Source: an uncultured Oscillospiraceae bacterium (GTDB lineage: Bacteria > Bacillota > Clostridia > Oscillospirales > Oscillospiraceae). From it: 64,000 nt of DNA. The position numbers and the translations under genes were made by a program. The stretch covers positions 4,496-68,495 of the forward strand of contig CAJUOT010000009.1 of assembly GCA_910588135.1 (NCBI GenBank), read 5' to 3'. Below the pieces are notes generated by a model. That model saw only the letters and a list, made by a program, of their open reading frames with translations. It did not search any database and had not been told where the DNA came from. Of the stretch, positions 8,863 through 17,926 are shown piece by piece (the first letter of the stretch is position 1; every line of letters begins with the position of its first letter).

Positions 8863-8877
8863 TCTGGTTGAACCAGA
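8863..8877. promoter_or_regulatory. FCD-type operator in the hypB leader
   Basis: TCTGGTTGAACCAGA is a perfect 7-bp inverted repeat around one base, containing TGGT-N3-ACCA as at 8719-8729. It lies just after the -10 box, so binding would block hypB transcription. Confidence 0.55.
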
Positions 8878-8895
8878 GAGAGGAGAGGATGCGCA

Positions 8896-9567
8896 ATGGA
8901 TCAGGTGCGGATCATCGAGGTGAAGCAGAGCGTGTTTGCCGACAACGACAGGCGGGCGGCCCAGCTCCGCGCCGAGCTGAAAGAGCGGGGCATTTTTCTG
9001 CTCAATCTCATGAGCGCCCCAGGTTCGGGCAAGACCACCACCCTGCGCCGCACGGCGGAACTGCTGAAAGACGAGATGAAGATCGGCGTGATGGAGGCGG
9101 ACATCGACTCCGACGTGGACGCCCGGGCCATGGCGGCGGCGGGGGTGAAGTCCATCCAGCTCCACACCGGCGGGATGTGCCACCTGGACGCGGACATGAC
9201 CCGCCAGGGGCTGGACGAACTGCTGGCGGAGGGCGGCGTGGAGCTGGCCATTTTGGAGAATGTGGGCAACCTGGTCTGCCCCGCCGAATTCGACACCGGG
9301 GCAGTGAAGAACGCCGCCATTCTGTCCGTGCCCGAGGGGGATGACAAGCCGCTGAAGTATCCCCTCATGTTCCAGGTGTGCGACATGGTGCTCATCAACA
9401 AGATCGACGTGGCCCCCTACTTTGACTTCGATCTGGACAAGTGCAGGGAGTACATCAAAATGCGCAACCCCAACGCCCGGGTCATTCCAATCTGTGCCAG
9501 GACCGGCGAGGGTGTGGAGGAATGGGCCGATTGGCTGCGGGAGCAGGTTTCCCAGTGGCGCGGCTGA
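8896..9567 (+). CDS. hypB: HypB, nickel-insertion GTPase
   Basis: A 223-residue SIMIBI-class GTPase of the HypB family, which delivers nickel with HypA, classically to [NiFe]-hydrogenase. The P-loop is SAPGSGKTT (40-48). The metal region contains GMCHLDADM and ENVGNLVCP; NKID supplies guanine specificity. It lacks the N-terminal histidine-rich nickel store of some homologues. ATG 8896 follows AGAGAGGAGAGG. It is followed after 32 nt by a large oxidoreductase gene and then by hypA, but no hydrogenase subunit or other hyp gene is present, so its client may be unusual (see findings). Confidence 0.9.
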   Translation: MDQVRIIEVKQSVFADNDRRAAQLRAELKERGIFLLNLMSAPGSGKTTTLRRTAELLKDEMKIGVMEADIDSDVDARAMAAAGVKSIQLHTGGMCHLDADMTRQGLDELLAEGGVELAILENVGNLVCPAEFDTGAVKNAAILSVPEGDDKPLKYPLMFQVCDMVLINKIDVAPYFDFDLDKCREYIKMRNPNARVIPICARTGEGVEEWADWLREQVSQWRG

Positions 9568-9599
9568 GAGCGGAACAATGATAAGAGAGGAGAGATGAC

Positions 9600-12389
9600 A
9601 TGAGCGAGACCAAATTCCCCCTGGACGAGAGCAAGCTTCCATTTGAGATTCCCAAGACCGACCAGCCCCGGGAGAAGATCGTCAAGCTGGGCAAGATGAT
9701 CACCGACCGGGTGCCCGCCAAGCTCCACGGCGTCACCGGGGACGACCCGGAGTACTGGGGGCTGGCCGGGATGGTCACCGATGAGATGGCCGACGTGGCC
9801 ATGAAGATGAAGGTGCGCAAACCCAAGACCTTCGCCCAGATTCAGAAGCTCACCGGCGTGGAAACCGAAAAGCTCCAGAAGCTGCTGGACGAGATGAGCC
9901 GCATCGGCCTTTTGGAGTACCACTGGGAGAACCTGGACGGCAAGAACCCCAACCATGAAAAGCGCTGGGTGCTGCCCATGTTCGTCCCGGGCAGCGCGGA
10001 GTTCTTCAATATGAACGCCAAGCTCATCCAGGAGCACCCGGAGGTCACCGCTTTCTTCGAGCGCATGACCTTCCTGCCCCTGGAGAAGATCACCCCCATG
10101 GTGCCCCCCGGGGGCGCGGGCATCGGGATGCACGTCATCCCGGTGGAAAAGGCCATCGAGATGGAAAACCAGTCCGTCTCCATTGAGCACATCTCCCACT
10201 GGCTGAAAAAGTACAGTAAATTTGCCGCCTCCCCCTGCTCCTGCCGCATGAGCCGGGCCCGGATGGGCGAGGGCTGCGGCGACGACCCGGAGGGCTGGTG
10301 CGTGGCCGTGGGCGACATGGCCGACTACGTGGTGGAAACCGACAAGGGCGGGCGCTACATCACCTACGAGGAGGCGCTGGACATCTTCCGCAGGGCGGAG
10401 GAGAACGGCTTCGTCCATCAGATCACCAACATCGACGGCGAGGAGAAAATCTTCGCCATCTGCAACTGCAACGTGAACGTGTGCAACGCCCTGCGCACCT
10501 CCCAGCTGTTCAACACCCCCAACATGAGCCGGTCGGCCTATGTGGCCAAGGTGGAGCAGGACAAGTGCGTGGCCTGCGGCGGCTGCGTGGAGGTGTGCCC
10601 CGCCGGGGCGGCCAAGCTGGGCCAGAAGCTGTGCGCCAAGGACGGTGCCCCCATCCAGTACCCCCGGCAGGAACTGCCCGACGAGGTGAAGTGGGGCCCG
10701 GAGAAGTGGGCCATCGACTACCGGGACAAGAACCGCATCAACACCCACGAGACGGGCACCGCCCCCTGCAAGACCGCCTGCCCCGCCCATATCGCGGTGC
10801 AGGGTTACCTGAAGCTGGCCGCCCAGGGGAAGTACACCGAGGCGCTGGAGCTCATCAAAAAGGAGAATCCCTTCCCGGCGGTGTGCGGCCGGGTGTGCAA
10901 CCGCCGGTGCGAGGACGCCTGCACCCGGGGCACCGTCGACCAGGCGGTGGCCATCGACGAGGTGAAGAAGTTCATCGCCCAGCAGGACCTGAGCGCGGAG
11001 CACCGCTTTGTCCCCCAGAAGGTGGTGCCCAAGCTGGAGGGCGAGTTTAGCCAGAAAATCGCCATCATCGGCGGCGGCCCGGCGGGCCTGTCCTGCGCCT
11101 ATTACCTAGCCCTCAAGGGCTATGAACCCACCGTGTTCGAGAAGAACCCGGAGCTGGGCGGGATGCTGCGCTACGGCATCCCCTCCTTCAAGCTGGAGAA
11201 GGATGTCATCGACGCGGAGATCGACGTCATCCGCGCCCTGGGTGTGGATTTCCGCTGCGGCGTCGAAGTGGGTAAAGATTTGACCCTGGACGACCTGCGG
11301 GCCCAGGGCTATGAGGCGTTCTACATCGCCATCGGCTGCCAGCGGGGCCGCCTGCCCGGCATCCCCGGCGAGAGCGCCCCCGGCGTGTTCTCCGCCGTGG
11401 AATTCCTGCGCACCGCCCTGGCGGACGAGACCTTAAAGGTTCCCGGCAAGACTGTGGTGGTGGGCGGCGGCAACGTGGCCATCGACGCGGCCCGGACGGC
11501 CCATCGCTGCGGGGCGGATTCCGTCCAGATGTACTGCCTGGAGCCCCGGGAGAAAATGCCCGCCTCCCTGGAGGAGATTGCCGAGGCGGAGGACGAGGGC
11601 GTGGTCATCCAGTGCGGCTGGGGCCCGAAAGAGATACTCAGCGAGGGCGGCAGGGTGTCCGGCATCGTGTTCATGCGCTGCACCAGCGTGTGGGACAGCC
11701 AGGGCCGCTTCGCCCCCCAGTACGACGAGCAGGATACTGTCACCGTCCCCTGCGACCACGTGGTGCTGTCCATTGGACAGAGCGTGGAGTGGGGCGGGCT
11801 GCTGGAGGGCAGCGGCGTGGGGCTGGTCAATGGCCGCATCCAGGCTGACGCCCGCACCTATCAGGTGGGCCAGAGCGACATCTTCGTGGGCGGCGACGTG
11901 TACACCGGCCCCAAGTTCGCCATCGACGCCATCGCCGCGGGCAAGGAGGCCGCCGTGTCCCTCCACCGCTTCGTTCAGCCCAACACCAGCATGACCATCG
12001 GCCGGGACCCCCGTTACTTTGTGGAACTGGACAAGCAGAACATCAAGGTGGAGCAGTACGACACCGCCTCCCGGCAGATCCCCGGCATGGACGACAGCTT
12101 CGACTGGAAAAAGTCCTTCCGAGACGCCAAGCGCACCTTCACCGAGGAGCAGGTTAAGGCGGAGACCGCCCGGTGCCTGGGCTGCGGAGCCTCCATCGTG
12201 GACCCCAACAAGTGCATCGGCTGCGGGCTGTGCACCACCCGTTGTGAGTTCGACGCCATCCACCTCCACCGGGACCGCCCGGAGTGCTCCACCATGATCA
12301 AGAGCGAGGACAAGATGAAGGCCATCCTGCCCAATATGGTGAAACGGGAGATCAAGATCAAGCGGGCCGCCCGCAGGGCCAGGAAGTAG
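9600..12389 (+). CDS. Large Fe-S/FAD oxidoreductase with GltD-like core
   Basis: A 929-residue soluble protein. Residues 1-310 carry an unfamiliar cysteine-rich domain, with CSCR at 213-216, C226, C234 and ICNCNVNVC at 287-295. A ferredoxin motif CVACGGCVEVCP starts at 323. Residues 390-480 hold the cysteine-rich linker of glutamate synthase small subunits (CKTACPAHI, CGRVCNRRCEDAC). An FAD Rossmann motif GGGPAGLSCAY is near 491-501, an NADPH Rossmann motif VVGGGNVAIDAARTA near 619, and C-terminal clusters CLGCG (859) and CIGCGLCTTRCEF (872-883). It should pass electrons from NAD(P)H through FAD and several 4Fe-4S clusters to the N-terminal domain. The substrate is unknown. It sits between hypB and hypA (3 nt to hypA), so a nickel link is possible. 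Confidence 0.85.
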   Translation: MSETKFPLDESKLPFEIPKTDQPREKIVKLGKMITDRVPAKLHGVTGDDPEYWGLAGMVTDEMADVAMKMKVRKPKTFAQIQKLTGVETEKLQKLLDEMSRIGLLEYHWENLDGKNPNHEKRWVLPMFVPGSAEFFNMNAKLIQEHPEVTAFFERMTFLPLEKITPMVPPGGAGIGMHVIPVEKAIEMENQSVSIEHISHWLKKYSKFAASPCSCRMSRARMGEGCGDDPEGWCVAVGDMADYVVETDKGGRYITYEEALDIFRRAEENGFVHQITNIDGEEKIFAICNCNVNVCNALRTSQLFNTPNMSRSAYVAKVEQDKCVACGGCVEVCPAGAAKLGQKLCAKDGAPIQYPRQELPDEVKWGPEKWAIDYRDKNRINTHETGTAPCKTACPAHIAVQGYLKLAAQGKYTEALELIKKENPFPAVCGRVCNRRCEDACTRGTVDQAVAIDEVKKFIAQQDLSAEHRFVPQKVVPKLEGEFSQKIAIIGGGPAGLSCAYYLALKGYEPTVFEKNPELGGMLRYGIPSFKLEKDVIDAEIDVIRALGVDFRCGVEVGKDLTLDDLRAQGYEAFYIAIGCQRGRLPGIPGESAPGVFSAVEFLRTALADETLKVPGKTVVVGGGNVAIDAARTAHRCGADSVQMYCLEPREKMPASLEEIAEAEDEGVVIQCGWGPKEILSEGGRVSGIVFMRCTSVWDSQGRFAPQYDEQDTVTVPCDHVVLSIGQSVEWGGLLEGSGVGLVNGRIQADARTYQVGQSDIFVGGDVYTGPKFAIDAIAAGKEAAVSLHRFVQPNTSMTIGRDPRYFVELDKQNIKVEQYDTASRQIPGMDDSFDWKKSFRDAKRTFTEEQVKAETARCLGCGASIVDPNKCIGCGLCTTRCEFDAIHLHRDRPECSTMIKSEDKMKAILPNMVKREIKIKRAARRARK

Positions 12390-12392
12390 GCC

Positions 12393-12737
12393 ATGCACGA
12401 GCTGGGCATTGTGTTCCACATCATCAGGAGCGTGGAGCAGGTGGCGGCGGAAAACCAGCTGGAGAAGGTGTCCGCCGTGGTGCTGGAGCTGGGGGAGGTA
12501 TCCGGGGTCATCCCGGACTACCTCACCGACTGCTGGAAATGGGCGGCGGCCAAGACGGAGCTGGTGGAGGGCTCGGAGCTGAAAATTGAGACCCTGTCCG
12601 CAATTACCCACTGTGACCACTGCGGGCGGGACTACCCCACCGTGGCTCACGGCAAGACCTGCCCCCACTGCGGGAGCGGGGAGACCTGGCTTCTGACCGG
12701 GAACGAGGTGAGCATCAAAGAGATTGAGGCATACTGA
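12393..12737 (+). CDS. hypA: HypA, nickel metallochaperone
   Basis: A 114-residue protein of normal HypA length. The MHELG start supplies the nickel-binding N-terminus and His2. The zinc site is two CxxC pairs, HCDHC and TCPHC, near residues 71-95. HypA partners HypB in nickel delivery. It starts 3 nt after the oxidoreductase stop, so translational coupling is likely. Confidence 0.9.
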   Translation: MHELGIVFHIIRSVEQVAAENQLEKVSAVVLELGEVSGVIPDYLTDCWKWAAAKTELVEGSELKIETLSAITHCDHCGRDYPTVAHGKTCPHCGSGETWLLTGNEVSIKEIEAY

Positions 12738-12816
12738 CCAAGCGGATATTCCCGGGCCCGGGGGGCCCAAAAAGAGAGAACGCGGGACGTAAGGCCCGCA
12801 AAGGAGGAAAATTCAA

Positions 12817-13860
12817 ATGCTATTTCAAGTCTATGGCGACGGCGCCGGCTGGCAGCTGCTGGGCTGGCTGCTGGTGTTCGTGGGGCTGATCCTGGCCAAC
12901 GAGTTCGCCCGCCGCAGCAAGCTGGGCGGCATCATCTGCTTCCTGGCCATCCCCGCCGCGCTCACCGTGTACTTCATCGCCATCTACGTCTGCGCCGGCA
13001 TGGGTATGGACTGGGCGCTGAACAACCAGACCTATGTGCACATGGGCAGCTGGTTCCACTACGCCAAGCTGTACGCCGCCACGGCGGGCTGTATCGGCTT
13101 CATGATGCTCAAGTACAAGTGGAGCATCGGCAAGACCCAGTGGTTCAAGTGCTTCCCCTTTGTCATCGTGGCCATCAACATCATGATCGCCGTGGTCAGC
13201 GACTTTGAGTCCGGCGTCAAGGGCCTGATGTCCCTGGCCCAGAACGGCGACCGCTGGTGGCTGTCCAGCGAGAACGTGTGGCTGTACGGAGGCTGGTGGA
13301 ACTGGGTCAACGGCATCGCGGGCATCATCAACATCCTGTGCATGACGGGCTGGTGGGGTATCTACACCTCCAAGAAGCACGACGATATGCTCTGGCCGGA
13401 CATGACCTTCCTGTACATCCTGGCTTACGACCTGTGGAACTTCGAGTACACCTACAACAACCTGCCCACCCACGCCTGGTACTGCGGTCTGGCCCTGTTG
13501 CTGGCCCCCACCTTTGCCAACGCCCTGTGGAACAAGGGCGGCTGGATTCAGAACCGGGCCAATACCCTGGCCCTGTGGTGTATGTTCGCCCAGGTGTTCC
13601 CCCTGTTCCAGGACGCCAGCCGGTTCTCCGTCATCCCCACGCTGTACGCGGACGGCGCGATGAACGCCGCGGTGCGGCCCACCGCCGCCGATCCCACCAT
13701 GCAGGGCGTGGTGGCCGTGATCGCCCTGGCGGTGAACGTGGTGGTGCTGGGCATCATCGTCAAGCGCTCCATTGAGCAGAAGAAGAACCCGTACAAAAAC
13801 GAGATTTTCACCGACCAGCGGGACTTCCGGCTGGCCATGGCCCGGGCCGAGGGAAAGTGA
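12817..13860 (+). CDS. Multipass membrane protein, DUF5692-like
   Basis: A 347-residue protein with about nine hydrophobic helices, rich in Trp and Tyr (for example WWLSSENVWLYGGWWNWVNG, and DLWNFEYTYNNLPTHAWYCG near 208-227). I recognise it only as resembling the uncharacterised DUF5692 family. Histidines and acidic residues inside helices could bind a cofactor or quinone. It starts after AAAGGAGG and ends the hypB operon, so it may be the membrane partner of the large oxidoreductase (inference). A GC hairpin follows. Confidence 0.75.
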   Translation: MLFQVYGDGAGWQLLGWLLVFVGLILANEFARRSKLGGIICFLAIPAALTVYFIAIYVCAGMGMDWALNNQTYVHMGSWFHYAKLYAATAGCIGFMMLKYKWSIGKTQWFKCFPFVIVAINIMIAVVSDFESGVKGLMSLAQNGDRWWLSSENVWLYGGWWNWVNGIAGIINILCMTGWWGIYTSKKHDDMLWPDMTFLYILAYDLWNFEYTYNNLPTHAWYCGLALLLAPTFANALWNKGGWIQNRANTLALWCMFAQVFPLFQDASRFSVIPTLYADGAMNAAVRPTAADPTMQGVVAVIALAVNVVVLGIIVKRSIEQKKNPYKNEIFTDQRDFRLAMARAEGK

Positions 13861-13910
13861 CCCCGGTCCCTGATCCCAGCTCACGCACGGAGAAATTGAC
13901 CGGATAGAAA

Positions 13911-13944
13911 GCGGCCGCCTGCGGAAGCATCCGCGGGCGGCCGC
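13911..13944 (+). terminator. GC-rich hairpin after the hypB operon
   Basis: A perfect outer 9-bp stem GCGGCCGCC/GGCGGCCGC with an inner CGG/CCG extension. No T-run follows, so it may stabilise the 3' end or pause polymerase rather than terminate fully. Confidence 0.5.
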
Positions 13945-13962
13945 CGCTTCCGGCGGACCAAA

Positions 13963-13990
13963 TTGACAAGAGCCGCGGTTCTGATATAAT
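13963..13990 (+). promoter_or_regulatory. Promoter of the CmpB-like gene
   Basis: Consensus TTGACA (13963-13968), 16 bp, TATAAT (13985-13990). Confidence 0.7.
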
Positions 13991-14052
13991 ACTCCATAAA
14001 GCTTGCGCGATCTCCCTTTTTTGCGGGAAACAATGTGAGAGGAGCGGGTGTG

Positions 14053-15363
14053 ATGACAGCCCCCAGTTTATTTGACCTGATGTTTTACCTGCTGTTTTAT
14101 TCCTTTCTGGGATGGCTGGCGGAGGCGGCGTATTATGCCGTCGCCCAACGGAAGTTCTGCAACCGGGGCATTCTCTCCCTTCCGCTGGTGCTGTGCTACG
14201 GCGTCACTTTCGATCTGCTGATCCTGGTTCTGCCCACCCTGGCGGGGAGCCATCTGCTGTCCTTTGCGGCCGTCATGGTGGTGGCCGCGGTGGTGGAGTC
14301 CATTGCCGACCATTTTTTCCGGCGGATCGGCCCCAAAATCCAGTGGAACCAGGAGCGCAGCCGCCTGCTGTCCGGCACGGGCCGGGGCCTGCTGGCCTCC
14401 GCTTTGGTAGCAGGGGTGTACTACCTTGTGTATCTGGTGATCCATCCTCTGCTGATGGCCGGGGTGCTGCTCATCCCGGAGCTGCTCAAGCGCGTCGTGG
14501 TCATTGCGGTTTTTGCCCTCATGGGTGTGGACTTTGCCGCCGTTTTCCATGAGGTGAGAACCGGGGACGCGGCCCGGTATGAGATGCGGCAGGCGGCCAG
14601 CGGTCAGAAAGAGCTGGCGGCCAGGGTGTCCGGCGCCATTTGGAAGCGCCTGCGGCGGGCTTACCCCGGGATGGAGCCGGCGGGCGTCGAGACCCAGGGC
14701 GGCTGTGTCTTTGCGAAGGGCCTGTGCTGGGACAAGCTGGCGTGGGTGTTTCTGATCTCGGCCCTGCTGGGGGACATCATCGAAACCTTTTACTGCGGAC
14801 TGGTGAACGGCCAGTGGATGAACCGGTCCAGCGTGCTGTACGGCCCCTTCAGTTTTGTGTGGGGACTGGGCGCGGTGGTGCTCACCGTGACCCTCCAGCG
14901 GCTGGCGGAGAAAAACGACCGCTATGTATTTGCCGCCGGCTTTGTCATCGGCGGGGCCTATGAGTATATGTGCAGCGTGTTCACCGAGTTGGTGTTTGGC
15001 ACCGTGTTCTGGGACTACAGCGATATGCCGCTGAACATCGGCGGGCGGACCAATGTGCTGTTCTGCTTCTTCTGGGGTGTGCTGGCGGTGGTATGGGTGA
15101 AGATCATCTATCCGCCCATGTCCAGGGGCATCGAGGCCGTACCCCCGCTGGCGGGGAAAGTGATAACCTGGATTGCCCTGCTCCTGATGGTTTGCAACGG
15201 CCTGCTTACCGGAGCGGCCATGCTGCGTTACGGCGCCCGCCCTGTCCAGCCGGAACCCGCCAACTCCTTTGAGGCGTTTTTGGACCGGCGCTATGACGAT
15301 GCCTATGTGGAGCGCCGCTGGCCAAACATGATTGTGACAGAGCCGGAGACGGACCCGGAATGA
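14053..15363 (+). CDS. Duplicated ABC_trans_CmpB-type membrane protein
   Basis: A 436-residue multipass protein. The first half has FYSFLGWLAEAAYYAVAQRK and NRGILSLP, the hallmarks of the PF06541 'putative ABC transporter permease' family. The second half (from about 225) repeats the architecture: LLGDIIETFYCGL, NRSSVLYGPFSFVWGLG, GGAYEYMCSVFTELVFG. Most relatives are about 200-250 residues, so this is a tandem duplication. ATG 14053 has AGAGGAG upstream and is preferred to GTG 14035. No ATPase gene is beside it. Its function is unknown. Confidence 0.75.
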   Translation: MTAPSLFDLMFYLLFYSFLGWLAEAAYYAVAQRKFCNRGILSLPLVLCYGVTFDLLILVLPTLAGSHLLSFAAVMVVAAVVESIADHFFRRIGPKIQWNQERSRLLSGTGRGLLASALVAGVYYLVYLVIHPLLMAGVLLIPELLKRVVVIAVFALMGVDFAAVFHEVRTGDAARYEMRQAASGQKELAARVSGAIWKRLRRAYPGMEPAGVETQGGCVFAKGLCWDKLAWVFLISALLGDIIETFYCGLVNGQWMNRSSVLYGPFSFVWGLGAVVLTVTLQRLAEKNDRYVFAAGFVIGGAYEYMCSVFTELVFGTVFWDYSDMPLNIGGRTNVLFCFFWGVLAVVWVKIIYPPMSRGIEAVPPLAGKVITWIALLLMVCNGLLTGAAMLRYGARPVQPEPANSFEAFLDRRYDDAYVERRWPNMIVTEPETDPE

Positions 15364-15542
15364 CGGGGGCCTCGTCTGACGGAAAAACACACATCAGGCG
15401 CTATATTCCAGAAACAGGAAGATTTAAAAGCTGTTTCCAGTCCCTGCAAGCAATGGGAAATTTTGAAAGGCACTCCTTTTACCGTCATAATATCTAAAAA
15501 TAATAGGGCAATTTTGTCAATTCAAACGAATATATCTAAAAC

Positions 15543-15596
15543 ATACCCGATGTCAGCGGACTTGCACCAAAAGCGTCCTGTCTGACATTCGGGTAT
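15543..15596. terminator. Long hairpin upstream of the sugar ABC operon
   Basis: ATACCCGA-TGTCAG (15543-15556) pairs with CTGACA-TTCGGGTAT (15582-15596) with one bulge, and an inner GGAC/GTCC extends it. ATTTTG follows on the plus strand. It could end read-through from the CmpB-like gene. The rest of 15364-15616 is AT-rich with no gene that I can support. Confidence 0.55.
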
Positions 15597-15616
15597 ATTT
15601 TGGGTGGGGCCGTCCA

Positions 15617-15646
15617 TTTACAGCCCCGGGCGGAAAGCGTTATGAT
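15617..15646 (+). promoter_or_regulatory. Likely promoter of the sugar ABC operon
   Basis: TTTACA (15617-15622), 18 bp, TATGAT (15641-15646), 62 bp ahead of the binding-protein start. Confidence 0.5.
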
Positions 15647-15707
15647 ACTACCACAAACGGCCGCCTCACGGGGCGGCGCGGAGAAACGAAGCAGAGGAGT
15701 GGTGTTT

Positions 15708-17006
15708 ATGAAAAAGATCCCCCGCATCGCAGCGCTTGCCCTGGCCGTGGCGCTGCTGCTGCCCCTGTTCGGGTGCGGCGCGGCGGACGGCAAGACCCAT
15801 CTCAAATTCCAGATCTGGGACGTGGCCCAGCGCAAGAGCATGCAGGCTGTCTGCGACGCCTACACCGAGAAGAACCCGGATGTGACCATTGAGGTACAGG
15901 TCACCAGCTGGAACGAATACTGGACCAAGCTGGAGGCCGCCGCCGAGTCCAACACCATGCCGGACATCTTCTGGATGCACACCAACCAGATCCTGTACTA
16001 CTCCGACTTTGGGATGCTGGCGGATGTGACCGGCCTGTACGATGATGTGGAGGCCAATTACTACGAGAACCATTTCTCCGACATCTCCATCGGCAACGCC
16101 CAGGGCAGCGACGGCCGGATGTACGGTGTTCCCAAGGACAAGGACAATATCTTCCTGGTGTATAACCGGGAGATGTTTGACGCCGCCGGAGTGGCGTACC
16201 CCGACGAAAGCTGGACCTGGGATGACCTGGTGAGCGCCTCTGAGAAGATTTACAACGCCACCGGAAAGTACGGCTACATGGCTTACAATGACGACCAGAT
16301 GGGCTACTGGAGTTTTGTCTATCAGGCTGGCGGGTACATTTTGAACGAGGACTTCACCCGCGCCGGCTTCGACCAGCCCGGCACCAAGAAAGGCATGGAG
16401 TTCTATGTGGGCCTCCAGGACTACGACTGGTGTCCCGACCAGGCTTATTTCGCCGAGACCGCCCCGGGGACCGCGTTTTTCTCTGAACTGGGCGCCATGT
16501 ACATTGAGGGCAACTGGGAGTTGATGAACAAGTGCGTCAACTTCCCCAACATGGAGGGCAAGTGGGACATCGCGCCCATGCCCAAGTGCCCTGACCCCGT
16601 CAGCGGCGATGGCCGGGCCACCATTTCCAACGGCCTGTGCTACTCCACCGCCGCCCACGGCAAGACCCGTGACATCGCCCTGGATGTCATCAAGTTCTTC
16701 GGCACCGAGGAGGCCCAGCGCATCGCCAGCTCCTACGGCGCGGCAATCTCCGCCTACAACGGCACCGAGCAGCCCTATTTCGACGCCTTTGAACAGGCGG
16801 GCTACGACATCAACGTGGGCATGGTCATGGACCAGTTTGAGTACGGCGTGCAGAATGTGAACAACGCCGCCAAGCCCAAGTGGAAGAGCCCTGTGCTGGA
16901 CGAGTTGAACAAGGTCTACAACGGCCAGCAGAGCCTGGACGACGCCCTGGCCAAAATGCAGAATATCGTAGACACTGAGACCGCCAAAAAGCTGGCAGAC
17001 GGCTGA
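15708..17006 (+). CDS. Extracellular sugar-binding lipoprotein (ABC importer)
   Basis: A 432-residue family 1 solute-binding protein. The lipoprotein signal MKKIPRIAALALAVALLLPL ends at a lipobox cysteine (Cys23 in LFGCG). The mature part has VTSWNEYWTKLEAAAES and MPDIFWMHTNQ, typical of oligosaccharide binders. Start ATG 15708 has AGAGGAG upstream. It is anchored outside and hands sugar to the two permeases that follow. The alpha-galactosidase next door suggests raffinose/melibiose-type sugars as ligand (inference). Confidence 0.92.
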   Translation: MKKIPRIAALALAVALLLPLFGCGAADGKTHLKFQIWDVAQRKSMQAVCDAYTEKNPDVTIEVQVTSWNEYWTKLEAAAESNTMPDIFWMHTNQILYYSDFGMLADVTGLYDDVEANYYENHFSDISIGNAQGSDGRMYGVPKDKDNIFLVYNREMFDAAGVAYPDESWTWDDLVSASEKIYNATGKYGYMAYNDDQMGYWSFVYQAGGYILNEDFTRAGFDQPGTKKGMEFYVGLQDYDWCPDQAYFAETAPGTAFFSELGAMYIEGNWELMNKCVNFPNMEGKWDIAPMPKCPDPVSGDGRATISNGLCYSTAAHGKTRDIALDVIKFFGTEEAQRIASSYGAAISAYNGTEQPYFDAFEQAGYDINVGMVMDQFEYGVQNVNNAAKPKWKSPVLDELNKVYNGQQSLDDALAKMQNIVDTETAKKLADG

Positions 17007-17020
17007 AAGGAGGGACGTTT

Positions 17021-17911
17021 ATGAAAAAGAACAAACTGTCCCCCGCCGCCCGGCGGGAGCAGAACTGGGCCTATTTCATGATAGCGCCCACCATCATCGG
17101 CCTGATTGTGCTGAACCTGTGGCCTTTCGTGCAGACCATCTACACCAGCTTCTGTGAGCACCTGGGCTTCGGCCATTACAAATTCGTGGGCCTTCAGAAC
17201 TACGTTGAGATGTTCCAGACTCCCGAGGTCTGGAAGGCCACCTGGAACACCATTCTGTTCTGTATTCTCACCGTCCCGGTGGGCCTGTTCCTGTCCCTGC
17301 TGGTGGCCATGCTCCTGAACGCCAAGATCAAGTTCAAGGGCGGCTTCCGCACCATCTTCTTCCTGCCCATGGTGTGCGCCCCGGCGGCTGTGACCATGGT
17401 GTGGCGCTGGATTTTCAACGGCGACTATGGCATCCTCAACAAGCTCTTCGGCACCGACATCGGCTGGATCACCGACCCCAACTTTGTCATGGTGTCCTGC
17501 GCCGTGGTGGCCATCTGGAGCAACATCGGCTATGACGCCATCCTGCTGCTGGCCGGCCTCCAGAACATTCCCAAGACCCTGTATGAGGCCAACAGCATCG
17601 ACGGCGCGGGCCCGGTGAAGCAGTTCTTCACCATCACCCTGCCCATGGTTTCCCCCACGCTGTTTGTCACCATGATTATGCGGCTGATGGCCTCCGTGAA
17701 GGTGTACGACCTGATTTACATGATGGTGGAGGAGACCAACCCCGCCGTCACCAGTGTGCAGAGCCTGATGTACCTGTTCTACCGTGAGTCCTTCGTGGCG
17801 GGCAGCCGCGGCATGGGTTCCGCCATCGTCATCTGGACCGTCGTGCTCATTGGCATGATTACGATCATCCAGTTCTACGGCCAGAAGAAGTGGGTCAACT
17901 ACGATGTGTAA
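17021..17911 (+). CDS. Sugar ABC transporter permease, MalF/UgpA-type
   Basis: A 296-residue permease with six helices. The coupling-loop motif is EANSIDGAGPVKQFFTITLP (EAA motif, near residues 190-209), where the ATPase docks. The start has AAAGGAGGG upstream, 14 nt after the binding-protein stop. It pairs with the next gene. No ATPase is encoded in the operon. Confidence 0.92.
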   Translation: MKKNKLSPAARREQNWAYFMIAPTIIGLIVLNLWPFVQTIYTSFCEHLGFGHYKFVGLQNYVEMFQTPEVWKATWNTILFCILTVPVGLFLSLLVAMLLNAKIKFKGGFRTIFFLPMVCAPAAVTMVWRWIFNGDYGILNKLFGTDIGWITDPNFVMVSCAVVAIWSNIGYDAILLLAGLQNIPKTLYEANSIDGAGPVKQFFTITLPMVSPTLFVTMIMRLMASVKVYDLIYMMVEETNPAVTSVQSLMYLFYRESFVAGSRGMGSAIVIWTVVLIGMITIIQFYGQKKWVNYDV

Positions 17912-17926
17912 AGGAGGAGCAGCAAG

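Noticed and set aside
8896..13860. A hydrogenase maturation cluster in the ordinary sense
   Set aside because: Only hypA and hypB are present; no hydrogenase large or small subunit and no hypC, D, E or F in the window.
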